This document shows positions 53,064-62,149 of a DNA stretch of 64,000 nucleotides, piece after piece. The notes beneath the pieces were generated by a model. That model worked only from the letters and a program-made list of their open reading frames with translations, did no database searches and was not told the origin of the DNA. Made by a program: the position numbers and the translations under genes. The DNA lies in assembly GCA_035502095.1 (NCBI GenBank), contig DATJUX010000036.1, positions 130,947 through 194,946 on the forward strand, read 5' to 3'. The DNA comes from JAKANT01 sp035502095 (lineage in GTDB: Bacteria > Pseudomonadota > Gammaproteobacteria > Burkholderiales > Burkholderiaceae_F). The stretch's first letter is position 1. Each line of letters opens with the position of its first letter.

Positions 53064-53651
53064 ATGGCTATGAAGCGGATCGCGATCATCGGCGGTGGCA
53101 ATGTCGGCAACGCGCTCGCGAGCGGCTTGAAGCGCGCGGGCCGCGAGGTGAAAGTCGCGGGTCGGGACACGACTGCGGCGCGCGCGGCCGCGGCATGGGC
53201 AGAGGCGACGATTCTCGCTGTGCCCTTCGGCGCGATCGACGACGCTTTGCGCGCTCTCGGCAACGCCGTCGATGGGAAGGCCCTGGTCGACGTGACCAAC
53301 GCCCTGGACGCCAAGATGAACCTCGCGCTCGGCTTCACGACCAGCGGCGCCGAGGAATTGCAGCGCAAGGCGCCCAAGGCGTACGTCGTGAAGGCCTTCA
53401 ACACGGTGTTCGCGCAGCACATGAGCACCGGCCGGTTGGGCGACCAGAGCCTGACGACATTCGTGGCCGGCGACGACGCGAACGCCAAGGCGAGCGTGCT
53501 CGACCTGGCACGCGCGATCGGGTTCGACGCGGTCGACGCCGGACCGTTGCGCAATGCGCGCATGATCGAGCCGCTTGCCTACCTCAACATTCAGCTCGGC
53601 TATGTCCTCAAGATGGGACCGCAGATCGGCTTCAAGCTGCTGCACGGCTGA
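53064..53651 (+). CDS. NADPH:F420 reductase-like NAD(P)-binding protein
   Basis: A 195-residue Rossmann protein with the fingerprint RIAIIGGGNVGNALASGLK and the family segments ATILAVPFGAIDDAL and VDVTNALDAKM. This family (F420-dependent NADP oxidoreductase-like) occurs in many bacteria that lack F420; it may reduce another substrate. The ATG at 53064 follows GGAAGG. It is convergent with the WXXGXW lipoprotein gene and is followed by a strong hairpin. Confidence 0.9.
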   Translation: MAMKRIAIIGGGNVGNALASGLKRAGREVKVAGRDTTAARAAAAWAEATILAVPFGAIDDALRALGNAVDGKALVDVTNALDAKMNLALGFTTSGAEELQRKAPKAYVVKAFNTVFAQHMSTGRLGDQSLTTFVAGDDANAKASVLDLARAIGFDAVDAGPLRNARMIEPLAYLNIQLGYVLKMGPQIGFKLLHG

Positions 53652-53774
53652 AGGCGGCTGACGCTTCGCCTTGTCATACCGAGCACGAGAGAGGTATCGC
53701 GGCCTTCGAAAGGAGAACGCATCTGACACGGATTTCCGCGGATCAACGCGGACCGGAAAGCCAACTTGATCCGC

Positions 53775-53800
53775 GGCGGTGCGCAGCGCCGCGCACCGCC
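53775..53800. terminator. Strong hairpin between convergent genes
   Basis: Perfect ten-base arms GGCGGTGCGC and GCGCACCGCC around AGCGCC, between two convergent stops. There is no T run, so it is probably a bidirectional transcript-end structure. Confidence 0.55.
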
Positions 53801-53826
53801 ACTCGAGGGACGCGACGCAGGCTGCG

Positions 53827-55233
53827 TTACTCCCGCTCCTTCTCGCCCTTCGTGTGCTTCTCGTCCTTCTTCTCGTGGGCGGCGCCGTTGTTCTTCGCTT
53901 GCTCCGCCTTGGCGGTCTTGGCCTCGCCGCCCTTGTGCGCGCTGTCGCCCTTCATGCGGTCGTCGCGAGCGGGTGCGGAGCCTCTTTGCGATTGCGGCTG
54001 GCCTGGAGCCGTGGCCGGCGCGGTCGCGACCGGCGCCGCTCGCGCACCATCAGGCTGACGCCCCGGCCCCTGCGCCGACGGCGGCATGCGATCGCGCCCG
54101 GGGTAGGCCCCTTGCGGCGGAGTCGTCGCGGGTGCGCCAGGGTTCACTGCCGCAACAGGCGTTTCGCGCGGGACGCCGCCCGGCGGCGGCGTGCCCGCGG
54201 TCACGGGCGCGGGAATCGTGCCTGAAGGCGACGGCGCGGTCCGCGCGACCGGTCGCACCATCTGCGCAGGCGGCAGCGCGGGTGCGACGCGCCCCGGAAC
54301 ATACGCAGGGATCGGCTTCGCCGAAGCCGGCACCGGCGCGGGGACATGCACGACGGCCGGCATCGCCGCCGCGAGATGCGCCTGCGCCGGGACCTGCGAC
54401 TCATAGACCCGGCCGCCCGCAGTCGCGTTGGGCGGCGCGACGATGGTGACGTTGGTGATGTTGGTCACGTTGGTGACGTGCGTGTTGTTGATCGTTGCCG
54501 GCTGGATGCGCATGCCCACGTTCACCACGGGCGGTGCGCTGGTCACCACGGCGGGGGCCGTGCCGATCGGCGCGGGAACGATGAGGCCGAAGCGCGATCC
54601 CGGCGGCGCCGGCACGAAGACACCGACCGGTCCGATCGGCCGCGGACCCGGGATCACGCCCGGTGCGGCGGCGACCACGGCAAGACGCAGCGTCGGCGGC
54701 GGCGGCACGAACACGACCCCTGGTGCGTGCCAATGGCCCGTGATGAAGATGACGACGCCGTCGCGGTTCTCGTAGTACGGGTGCACCCAGACGTAACCCG
54801 GCTGCGGCGGCGGCGCCCAGCGTCCAGCGGCCCACACCCAGTTGCCCTGCCAGACCCAATAGCCGCCGACCCACACCGCGCCCACGAATGGCATCGGTGG
54901 CGGCGCTTCGACCAGCATCGGCGGCGGCGCCCAACCGACCGCGATCGGCGCCGGCTGTGCGAGCGGCGGTTCCACGTAGACGCTCACGACCGCTTGCGGC
55001 GCCGGGTCTTCATACGCGGCGGGCGGCGGGGGCGCGACGGGCGCCGGTGGAGGGGGAGCCGGCGGCGGCGGTTCCACGTAGACGGGGGCGGGGCGGGGGC
55101 GCGGCGCCTCGTAGACGACGCATCCGGCAACTGCGACCGCGGCGACGATCGCGGTGGTGGTCGCGGCGAGCAATCGCGCCGAACGCGACACGAGCGAATC
55201 GCGCGGTTCGAAAGACAAGATGTGCGTATGCAT
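53827..55233 (-). CDS. WXXGXW-repeat, proline-rich lipoprotein
   Basis: A 468-residue protein. The signal ends in a lipobox (VAAVAVAGCVVYEAP). The mature part has a Pro-rich arm, then the WXXGXW/YXWGXW type repeat VGGYWVWQGNWVWAAGRW with a second copy around YVWVHPYY and TGHWHAPG. A long disordered Pro/Ala region follows, and the last 45 residues are Lys/Glu-rich. ATG 55233 (MHTHILSF) was chosen because the hydrophobic signal segment follows. These proteins sit in the cell envelope; no function is established. Its Asn/Thr/Val run (NNTHVTNVTNITNVT) is unusual. Confidence 0.82.
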   Translation of the reverse strand: MHTHILSFEPRDSLVSRSARLLAATTTAIVAAVAVAGCVVYEAPRPRPAPVYVEPPPPAPPPPAPVAPPPPAAYEDPAPQAVVSVYVEPPLAQPAPIAVGWAPPPMLVEAPPPMPFVGAVWVGGYWVWQGNWVWAAGRWAPPPQPGYVWVHPYYENRDGVVIFITGHWHAPGVVFVPPPPTLRLAVVAAAPGVIPGPRPIGPVGVFVPAPPGSRFGLIVPAPIGTAPAVVTSAPPVVNVGMRIQPATINNTHVTNVTNITNVTIVAPPNATAGGRVYESQVPAQAHLAAAMPAVVHVPAPVPASAKPIPAYVPGRVAPALPPAQMVRPVARTAPSPSGTIPAPVTAGTPPPGGVPRETPVAAVNPGAPATTPPQGAYPGRDRMPPSAQGPGRQPDGARAAPVATAPATAPGQPQSQRGSAPARDDRMKGDSAHKGGEAKTAKAEQAKNNGAAHEKKDEKHTKGEKERE

Positions 55234-55595
55234 GCTGTCCTCTCCAGGATCGGTGCCCGCGGTTCTCGTGCGGGTTTCAGCCGACGTTACCTGCTTAAAA
55301 CGGCACCATGACATTCCTGCCGACTGACAACGGTGTCAGAGTGCAAGTGTTTGTAAGCGACGCCGCGTAGAGCAAGGAGCGTAGGCGGCACCTCGTCGGC
55401 GACATCGCCCTTGGACGGGGCGAAGACGGCCGCAAATCGAGTGCTGAGGGGTGCGAGCGCGCAGCCCGTTGTGCTAGTCCGCGCGGATGTCGCGGGCGGC
55501 AAGTCATCGCGACCAGCGCCGCGACGAGGGATCCCGGCCGCCGCAAGCCCTAACATGACGTTCGACGCACGTTCCATCAGCGACCGGGGTGACCG
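55234..55595. other. Intergenic region between divergent lipoprotein and MBL hydrolase genes
   Basis: About 360 bases without a supported gene. The region near the lipoprotein gene contains a dyad at 55324-55339. A GGGATCCCGGCC stretch near 55528 resembles part of the dispersed palindromic repeat. Confidence 0.4.
55324..55339. promoter_or_regulatory. Dyad CTGACA-ACGG-TGTCAG
   Basis: Perfect six-base arms around ACGG, about 90 bases before the lipoprotein start. It is the right size and symmetry for a dimeric repressor site. Confidence 0.4.
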
Positions 55596-56717
55596 ATGAA
55601 AGCGCTTGGCAAGAAAGCCAATGGGCTGCGGCTCGAACGGATGCGGGCTTCGCCGCTGTGGTCGGGCGAAGGCTTTCGCAACATTCATCCGATGCTGCCC
55701 GGCTTGCGCGACCCCGCGGCACAGATGCCGAGCGTGAGCGATTTCCTCTGCGGCGGCAGCCGCCGCGTGCCTTCGCAACCTCTTCCTGCGCTGAATCCCA
55801 CCGCCACCTGGTCGAAGCAGCCCGGCTCCGGCTTGCGCGCGACGTGGCTGGGCCATTCCACGGTGCTGATCGAGATCGACGGGTTGCGCGTGTTGACCGA
55901 CCCGGTGTGGGGTCCGCGCGCCTCGCCCACGCGGCTCGCGGGCCCGAAGCGCTTCCAGCCCGTCCCCGTCAGCCTGCGCGGCCTGCCGCCGCTCGACCTC
56001 GTCGTCGTATCGCACGATCACTACGATCACCTCGACTATCCGACGATCCGCGAACTGGCCCGGCACGCCGTGCCGTTCGTGACATCGCTCGGCGTGGGCG
56101 CGCATCTGGAAGCGTTCGGGATTGCGTCGGAACGAGTCACCGAGCTCGACTGGTGGGAGTCGCACACGCTGCCCGGCGCCGATCTGACCGTGACCGCCGC
56201 GCCGTCGCAGCACTTCTCCGGCCGCGGCCTCAAGGATCGCAATGCAAACCTGTGGTCCTCCCTCGTCATCCGCTCCGCCCGTCACGCCGTGTTCTTCAGC
56301 GGCGACACGGGCCTGACGACCGAATACGCCACGATCGGCGAGCGGCTCGGCCCGTTCGACCTGGTGATGCTGGAGGTGGGTGCGTTTCACCCGGCGTGGG
56401 GCGATATTCATCTCGGGCCGACCAATGCGCTCGAGGCGCATGCGCTGCTCGGCAGCGGCGCTTTTCTTCCGGTGCACTGGGGAACGTTTTCGCTCGCGAT
56501 GCATGCTTGGGACGAGCCAGCCGAAACGCTGTTCGCGACGGCGCCGCAACGCGACGTCCAGCTCCTGATGCCGCGCCTGGGCGAGCCCGTCGAGCCCGCC
56601 CAATCGAGCCCGCTCACTCCATGGTGGCGCGCGGTCGACACCGGCGCGCGCGGTCGGCGGAGCGCCGAGCCCTCCCCGCTCACCTTGCCCGCGTCCATGC
56701 CCTGGCCGGTCGACTGA
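55596..56717 (+). CDS. MBL-fold metallo-hydrolase (NAPE-PLD/UlaG-like)
   Basis: A 373-residue enzyme of the metallo-beta-lactamase fold. The zinc motif is HDHYDHLD in VVVSHDHYDHLDYPTI. Further metal ligands are in VFFSGDTGLTTEY and LPVHWGTFSLAMH. The N-terminal ATWLGHSTVLIEIDGLRVL is the usual start of the UlaG/NAPE-PLD group. Substrates of this group include phosphodiesters and lactones; none can be assigned here. It is the first gene of a rightward run that continues with a small zinc-ribbon protein. Confidence 0.92.
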   Translation: MKALGKKANGLRLERMRASPLWSGEGFRNIHPMLPGLRDPAAQMPSVSDFLCGGSRRVPSQPLPALNPTATWSKQPGSGLRATWLGHSTVLIEIDGLRVLTDPVWGPRASPTRLAGPKRFQPVPVSLRGLPPLDLVVVSHDHYDHLDYPTIRELARHAVPFVTSLGVGAHLEAFGIASERVTELDWWESHTLPGADLTVTAAPSQHFSGRGLKDRNANLWSSLVIRSARHAVFFSGDTGLTTEYATIGERLGPFDLVMLEVGAFHPAWGDIHLGPTNALEAHALLGSGAFLPVHWGTFSLAMHAWDEPAETLFATAPQRDVQLLMPRLGEPVEPAQSSPLTPWWRAVDTGARGRRSAEPSPLTLPASMPWPVD

Positions 56718-56732
56718 TCGGAGATCGGACCC

Positions 56733-56963
56733 ATGCACGAAATCCTTTGCACCCGATGCGGCGCCGTCGGACCCGACGCCGCGGGCAACTGCGCCCGTTG
56801 CGGCAGTTCGCAGGTGCTGGCCGCCGATGCTCCGCACGCGCGCAAGTTCATCGAAGAGCGGGACGCGCGAAACCGCGGCGCGGCGTCGGGCAGCGCATCG
56901 ATTCGAACGCAGGCGACCGGAAAGGTGCTTGGACGCGCGCTGGGGCGGCTCTTCAGGAAATGA
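56733..56963 (+). CDS. Small zinc-ribbon protein
   Basis: A 76-residue protein. The N-terminal 25 residues contain two CxxC pairs (ILCTRCGAVG and NCARCGSSQV), a compact zinc ribbon. The rest is basic and helical (KVLGRALGRLFRK). A role in binding nucleic acid or protein is possible. No family name is evident. It is 15 bases after the MBL gene. Confidence 0.7.
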   Translation: MHEILCTRCGAVGPDAAGNCARCGSSQVLAADAPHARKFIEERDARNRGAASGSASIRTQATGKVLGRALGRLFRK

Positions 56964-57018
56964 TGCGCCTCCGCTGCGTCGCTGGATCCGGCGGCGCGGC
57001 GCGCACCCGCCTCTCACG

Positions 57019-58239
57019 ATGGACTCCCTGATCGCCGCGGCCGCGCGCGCTCTCGTTGCCGGCGATGCGCTCGGCGCGCTCAAGCGCGTCGCGCTGCGCG
57101 ACGATCCCTCCGCGCTCGCCCTGCGCGGCATCGCCATGGCCCAGCTCGGGGAGCACCCGCGCGCGCGCGAACTGCTCCGCCGTGCCGCGCGCGGCTTCGG
57201 CGCGCACGAGGACGTGGCGCGCGCTCGCTGTGTCGTCGCCGAAGCCGAGGTAGCGCTCGCGATGCGGGATCTGCGCGGCTCGCCCCGCACACTTGCGGCG
57301 GCCGCGGCGACACTCGAGGCGCACGCGGATCGCAGCAACGCGATGCAGGCGCGGCTGATCGCGGTGCGCAGGCTGCTCCTGCTCGGCCGCCTCGGCGAGG
57401 CGGCATCGGCCCTGCCCGCCAACGCCGTGCCCAAACTGCCGCCTTCTTTGGTGGCCGTGGCCGAGCTGGCCGCAGCCGAGGTGGCGCTGCGCTCGCTGCG
57501 CACCGTACCGGCGCGAGACTCGCTCGCCCGCGCGCAGGACGCTGCCGAACGCGCGCGCGTGCCTGCGCTCCTCGCCGAGGTGGCCGAGGCGCGCGCGGTG
57601 CTCGATCGTCCCGCCGCGCGGCGTGTCGGGGCCGGCTGCGAGCAGCCGCTGCGCCTCGACGAGGTCGAAGCGCTGCTTGCCTCGGGGGCGCTGGTGGTCG
57701 ATGCGTGCCGTCGCCGCCTGCACGCCGGCGCGACGACGTTGCCGCCGGCGCGCCGGCCGGTGCTGTTCACGCTGGCGCGTGCGCTCGCCGAAGCGGCGCC
57801 GGGCGAAGTCGATCGCCGTGCCTTGATCGCACGCGCGTTTCGCACGCGCCACCCCGATGCGTCGCACCGGGCGCGCCTGCGGGTCGAGATCGGCCGCCTG
57901 CGCGCGCTCGCCGTGCCGCTGGCGCGCATCGAGGCGACGGCGCGCGGTTTCGCACTCGCGCCGAGCGGCGGGCGAAAGGTCGTGATCCTGGCGCCACCCA
58001 TCGACGGCGATCAGGCGTCGCTGCTCGCGCTGCTCGCCGATGGCGCGGCGTGGTCCACCTCGGCGCTCGCGCTGGCCCTCGGCGCGAGCCAGCGCACGAT
58101 CCAGCGCGCACTGGTCGAACTGGAGGCGGCCGCAAGCGTGCGTTCGATCGGCCGGGCACGGGCAAAGCGCTGGCTCTCGCCGCCGCTTGCGGGATTCACG
58201 ACGATCTTGTTACTCCCCGCTGCGCTGCCGCCCGGGTAG
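57019..58239 (+). CDS. Helical-repeat protein with C-terminal winged helix-turn-helix
   Basis: A 406-residue, very Ala/Arg/Leu-rich protein. The first 210 residues are TPR-like helical pairs. Residues about 265-310 may be an additional DNA-binding segment. The last 75 contain a helix-turn-helix (ALALALGASQRTIQRALVEL, then a wing SIGRARAKRWL). It is probably a transcription regulator. It is followed on the same strand by a propeller protein and a DUF899 protein, which it may control. Confidence 0.7.
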   Translation: MDSLIAAAARALVAGDALGALKRVALRDDPSALALRGIAMAQLGEHPRARELLRRAARGFGAHEDVARARCVVAEAEVALAMRDLRGSPRTLAAAAATLEAHADRSNAMQARLIAVRRLLLLGRLGEAASALPANAVPKLPPSLVAVAELAAAEVALRSLRTVPARDSLARAQDAAERARVPALLAEVAEARAVLDRPAARRVGAGCEQPLRLDEVEALLASGALVVDACRRRLHAGATTLPPARRPVLFTLARALAEAAPGEVDRRALIARAFRTRHPDASHRARLRVEIGRLRALAVPLARIEATARGFALAPSGGRKVVILAPPIDGDQASLLALLADGAAWSTSALALALGASQRTIQRALVELEAAASVRSIGRARAKRWLSPPLAGFTTILLLPAALPPG

Positions 58240-58287
58240 ATTGGCTCACGTGGCGCCGATACGAAGCGCGCCGCGAGGAGCCGACCG

Positions 58288-58965
58288 ATGAGCCGCCGCC
58301 AGGCCAAGACCAGCAAGAAGAAAGAACCGCCTCCGCGCGCGGCCGAGATCGTGCGCGAGTATGGTCCCTTCCCCGGCGCCGACCGCATCGCCGGCGTCAC
58401 GCACGACGGCCGCCACGTCTGGGCTGCAACGGGGCCGAGGCTGCTCGCCATCGATCCCGCGAGCGGCGACGTCGCTCGCACACTCGACCGCGCCGGCGAC
58501 GCCGGCACCGCCTTCGACGGCAAGTACCTCTACCAGATCGCCGAAGCGCGCATCGACAAGATCGATCCCGCAAGCGGCGCCATCGTCGCCTCCATCCCGG
58601 CGCCCGGCCACGGCGGCGACTCGGGTCTCGCTTGGGCCGAGGGCAGCCTGTGGGTGGGTCAATACCGCGATCGCAAGATCCTGCAGATCGATCCCGACAC
58701 CGGCGCGATCCTGCGCACCATCGAGTCGAACCGCTTCGTCACCGGCGTGACGTGGGTCGACGGCGAGCTGTGGCACGCGACCTGGGAGGGCGACGAGAGC
58801 GACATCCGTCACGTCGACCCGGCGAGCGGCGCGGTGCTCGAGCGGCTGGAGATGCCGCGCGGCACCGCGGTCAGCGGCATGGAGTCCGACGGGGCGAACC
58901 TGTTCTATTGCGGCGGCGGATCGAGTGGAAAGGTCCGCGCCGTGCGACGTCCAAAAGGAGATTGA
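58288..58965 (+). CDS. Vgb-like/glutamine cyclotransferase-like beta-propeller protein
   Basis: A 225-residue cytosolic beta-propeller. Short blades repeat as LLAIDPASGDVARTLDR, IDKIDPASGAIVASIPAP, ILQIDPDTGAILRTIES and VDPASGAVLERLEMP. These resemble the propeller of glutaminyl-peptide cyclotransferase and Vgb lactonase, but the usual catalytic Glu is not identified. There is no signal peptide; the N-terminus is Lys-rich. Its TGA overlaps the ATG of the DUF899 gene. Confidence 0.75.
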   Translation: MSRRQAKTSKKKEPPPRAAEIVREYGPFPGADRIAGVTHDGRHVWAATGPRLLAIDPASGDVARTLDRAGDAGTAFDGKYLYQIAEARIDKIDPASGAIVASIPAPGHGGDSGLAWAEGSLWVGQYRDRKILQIDPDTGAILRTIESNRFVTGVTWVDGELWHATWEGDESDIRHVDPASGAVLERLEMPRGTAVSGMESDGANLFYCGGGSSGKVRAVRRPKGD

Positions 58966-59744
58966 TGATGACCAAGCACAAGACCGGAACACGCGAGGAG
59001 TGGCTGGCAGCGCGCCTCGATCTGCTGCAGGCCGAGAAGGAACTGACACGGCGCAGCGACGAGCTGGCGCTGCGTCGCCAGGAACTGCCCTGGGTCCGCA
59101 TCGACAAGTCGTACCGCTTCGAGACCGACGAAGGGGCAGCATCGCTCGCGGATCTTTTCAGGGGGCGCTCGCAGCTACTCATCTACCACTTCATGTTCGG
59201 CCCCGACTACACGGCGGGCTGTCCGTCGTGCTCGTCGATCGCAGACGGGTTCAACGGCTTCGCCGTCCACTTGGCCAATCACGACGTGATGCTCGCGGCG
59301 GTGTCGCGGGCGCCGCTCGCGAAGCTGCAGGCGTACAAGCGGCGCTTGGGTTGGACGTTCCCGTGGGCATCCTCGTTCGGCAGCGACTTCAACGCCGACT
59401 TCAGCGTCCGCATCACCGAGCAGCAACAGCGCCAAGGCGGCGTCGAATACAACTATCGGCGCGAGCCGGCATGGTCGTTCCGCGGCAGCGAAGGACCGGT
59501 CGCGGAGATCGCGGCGACCACCGGGACCGACGTCGCCACGTACGTGCGCGAGCGGCCCGGCATGAGCGCGTTCGTGCTCGAGGACGGGGTCGTCTACCAC
59601 ACCTACTCCGCCTACGCGCGCGGGCTCGATGGCCTCTGGGGCATGTACCAGTGGCTCGACCGCGCGCCGAAGGGCCGCAACGAGTCGGGCATCTGGTGGC
59701 GCCGCAACGACGAGTACGGCAACCAGCCCGCCGGCGCGCGCTGA
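58965..59744 (+). CDS. DUF899 thioredoxin-like protein
   Basis: A 259-residue protein of DUF899, a thioredoxin-fold family. Hallmarks are the opening TREEWLAARLDLLQAEKELT, the segment LLIYHFMFGPDYTAGCPSCS with a CPSC pair, and the late GLDGLWGMYQWLDRAPKGR. The function is unknown, with a redox role likely. ATG 58965 overlaps the previous TGA by one base; ATG 58968 is three bases on and better spaced from AAAAGGAG. It is the last but one gene of a coupled set with a propeller protein and a glutaredoxin-like protein. Confidence 0.9.
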   Translation: MMTKHKTGTREEWLAARLDLLQAEKELTRRSDELALRRQELPWVRIDKSYRFETDEGAASLADLFRGRSQLLIYHFMFGPDYTAGCPSCSSIADGFNGFAVHLANHDVMLAAVSRAPLAKLQAYKRRLGWTFPWASSFGSDFNADFSVRITEQQQRQGGVEYNYRREPAWSFRGSEGPVAEIAATTGTDVATYVRERPGMSAFVLEDGVVYHTYSAYARGLDGLWGMYQWLDRAPKGRNESGIWWRRNDEYGNQPAGAR

Positions 59745-59771
59745 CGCACGGCGAACGGCACGTCGACGGCG

Positions 59772-60056
59772 ATGAAGATCCGCCTTGAAATGTTCGTCGC
59801 GCCGGGCTGCGCATGTTGCGACCCGAAACGCGAAGCCCTCAGGGCCGTCACCGCGGAACTCGGCCCGGACCGTTTCGAGTGGCGAGAGATCGACCTGCTG
59901 GAGCATGTCGAGCGTGCGGTCGAACCCGGGGTGCGGTCGCCGCCGTCGCTGGCGATCGATGCCGCGCTGGTGTTTCCCGCGCGGGCGACTCCCGAGCGAC
60001 CGCGCGCCGAACTGGCGCGCCGCCTGACGCGCCGGGCGGGGCCGGCGCTTCGATAA
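59772..60056 (+). CDS. Glutaredoxin/thioredoxin-like small protein
   Basis: A 94-residue protein with the thioredoxin-fold start IRLEMFVAPGCACCDPKRE. It carries a CACC motif (CxxC with an extra Cys), and a cis-Pro region in GVRSPPSLAID. It is likely a small redox or metal-handling protein. It follows the DUF899 gene by 27 bases on the same strand, which suggests a shared redox role. Confidence 0.75.
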   Translation: MKIRLEMFVAPGCACCDPKREALRAVTAELGPDRFEWREIDLLEHVERAVEPGVRSPPSLAIDAALVFPARATPERPRAELARRLTRRAGPALR

Positions 60057-60599
60057 GTGCCGATCCGATGGTCATCGAGGTCCTCGTTCCCTGGCTGGCC
60101 GCATAGGGCCGGCAACGCAGCGCCGCCGCCACTTCCCGCGGCGCTCCACCCCCCCGTCGCGCGGGGTCTCGCGAACGCGCAAGGAATCGACAATCTCCCC
60201 GACGCAAGCAGATTCGAGGAGACAGCCATGCGATTCATCTCGCTCCCTTCGCTGATGCATGCCCTCAGGGAACGGAAGTGCTGGTCGTTCTGCGCCGCCA
60301 TGGCCACATTCCAGCCGGTCCCCGTGGGACCCAACCTGAGATTGCTGTGACCACCTGCGCCAGGCGATTCGCCTCGCGCCATCGCCCGTCACCTCGGCGC
60401 CCAACTTTCCGCCATCCGCGGCAGCGAGAGCGCATCTTCGCCGGCGCCTTGCACGGCACCGAGGAGATTGGCCTGGGCGAAGTCCCAGTTGAGAAAGTGA
60501 TCCACCGCAGCGCGCGCCGTCGCCGCTCGTGACCGCGCGGCGCCCGCGTTGCGGCCGCGCGTGGGCGCAAGCCGGACCGATTCTCTCCCGAGGCCGCCA
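60057..60599. other. Spacer with a short unassigned ORF and a possible coding remnant
   Basis: It contains the short ORF listed at 60228. Leftward at 60389-60530 a frame reads AVDHFLNWDFAQANLLGAV then SLPRMAESWAPR, which looks protein-like but has no start and no family that I recognise. Nothing else is supported. Confidence 0.35.
60228..60350 (+). CDS. Short ORF with strong ribosome site
   Basis: A 40-residue frame from ATG 60228, preceded by GAGGAGACAGCC, one of the best Shine-Dalgarno sites in the window. It has two Cys near the middle (ERKCWSFCAAM) and no family match that I recognise. It could be a real small protein or the start of a lost gene. Confidence 0.35.
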   Translation: MRFISLPSLMHALRERKCWSFCAAMATFQPVPVGPNLRLL

Positions 60600-62027
60600 T
60601 CAAGCGCGCGGTTGCCGCATCCGCAGCGCAGCCAGCGTGGCGAGCAGACACAGCCCGGCGACCATCCAGAACGTCTCGGCGAAGCCGACGAGCGGCGACG
60701 CGCCGGCCGCCCCTTCCACCCGCAGGCGCCATTCGAGAACGACACCGACGACGCTGATTCCGACCGCCCCGCCGAGCTGGCGCGCGAAGCTGATCCCGCT
60801 CGCCCCATGCGCGATCTCCTCCGGCTGCAGCCCGCGCATCGCGCCCAGGCTCAACGACGGCAGCACGAGCCCGAGGCCGATGCGGCCGACGACGGCCCAG
60901 GTCATCAGCACCCAGAGCGCGGTGCCGGTGCCGACCGTCGCCATCAGGACGAACGACGCCGTGAGCAGCACCAGGCCACAGGCCACCAGCGCGTAGGGCG
61001 CGATGCGATCGGACAGGTGTCCGCCCAGCGGGATCGTCACCGCCAGGACCAGTCCCGCCGGCAGCAGGGCCGCGCCCGCCTGCGACGGCGGGAAATGCAG
61101 CGCGGTCTGCATGAAGATCGGAACGAGGTAGGTCGATCCGAACAGACCCATCCCGTACATGAAGGCAACCACCGCGCCCATGCGAAAGGTCCGATGGCGC
61201 GAGATGCGCAGGTCCAGCAGCGGGCCGCTCACGCGCAGCCCGCGCACGGCGAACGCGGCAAGGCCGACAACACCCGCAAGCAGCAGCACGGTCGCGATGA
61301 CGGGCGACGGGTCGTGCAGGTGCACGAGGCCGTTCAGCAGGCCAAGCACGCCGAACGCGGCCAGCCACAACCCCGACCAGTCGAGGCGCGGCGTGTCGGT
61401 GTTCGGCCGCGCGCCGCCGGGAGCGGCGATCGGCAGCAGCCGGCGCGCGAGCACGAGCGCGATCGCACCGAACGGCAGCACGACGAAGAAGATCGAGCGC
61501 CAGCCGAAATGTTCGACCAGCAGTCCGCCGATGCTCGGACCGACTGCCGGTGCCAGCACGACCCCGAACCCGAAGATGCCCATCGCGCGTCCCTGCGTGC
61601 CGGGCGCGAACGCGCGCATGATCACGATCGATGGCACGACCCCCAGCACGCCCGCGGCCAGTCCTTCGAGGGCGCGCATCGCGAGCACGACGTCGTACGT
61701 CGGCGCGAGCCCGCCCGCCAGCCCGCCGAGCATCAGCAGCCCGACCGCGCCGTAGTACGTGTGCCGGTAGCCGAAACGGGCGAGCAGCCACGGCGTCGGC
61801 AACATCGAGAGCGTCATCGCCGCCATGAACGCCGTGGCGACCCACTGCGCCCGCTCCTGGCCGATGGCGAACTGGTGGATCAGGTCAGGCACGGCGACAT
61901 TGACGATCGTCGACGACATCACCGAGGCGATGCTGCCGATCATGATCGTCGCCAGGACCTTCCAGCGATAGTTCGGCCCGTGGCGCGCGGCCAGCTCGGC
62001 GAGCGAGTTCGGGATTGCGTCGGTCAT
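60600..62027 (-). CDS. DHA2-family drug:H+ antiporter (MFS, EmrB/QacA-like)
   Basis: A 475-residue major facilitator with about 14 membrane helices. The motif of drug antiporters is in VVLAPAVGPSIGGLLVEHFG. The first helix reads VLATIMIGSIASVMSSTIVNVAVPDL with the DHA2-type loop, and MRALEGLAAGVLG follows. It exports small hydrophobic compounds using the proton gradient. There is no adaptor gene beside it, so it probably works alone. It is divergent from the EamA transporter gene. Confidence 0.93.
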   Translation of the reverse strand: MTDAIPNSLAELAARHGPNYRWKVLATIMIGSIASVMSSTIVNVAVPDLIHQFAIGQERAQWVATAFMAAMTLSMLPTPWLLARFGYRHTYYGAVGLLMLGGLAGGLAPTYDVVLAMRALEGLAAGVLGVVPSIVIMRAFAPGTQGRAMGIFGFGVVLAPAVGPSIGGLLVEHFGWRSIFFVVLPFGAIALVLARRLLPIAAPGGARPNTDTPRLDWSGLWLAAFGVLGLLNGLVHLHDPSPVIATVLLLAGVVGLAAFAVRGLRVSGPLLDLRISRHRTFRMGAVVAFMYGMGLFGSTYLVPIFMQTALHFPPSQAGAALLPAGLVLAVTIPLGGHLSDRIAPYALVACGLVLLTASFVLMATVGTGTALWVLMTWAVVGRIGLGLVLPSLSLGAMRGLQPEEIAHGASGISFARQLGGAVGISVVGVVLEWRLRVEGAAGASPLVGFAETFWMVAGLCLLATLAALRMRQPRA

Positions 62028-62149
62028 CGCGGCAATGAAGACGGCGGCCTATTGTGCATTGGGGGCGCGTCGCGGACATGTGGCGGTCGGGCGACAGCGC
62101 CGCCCGTTGCGTATCCTCGCCCCGGCCCCTCCTCGTCGAGAACCACTTC

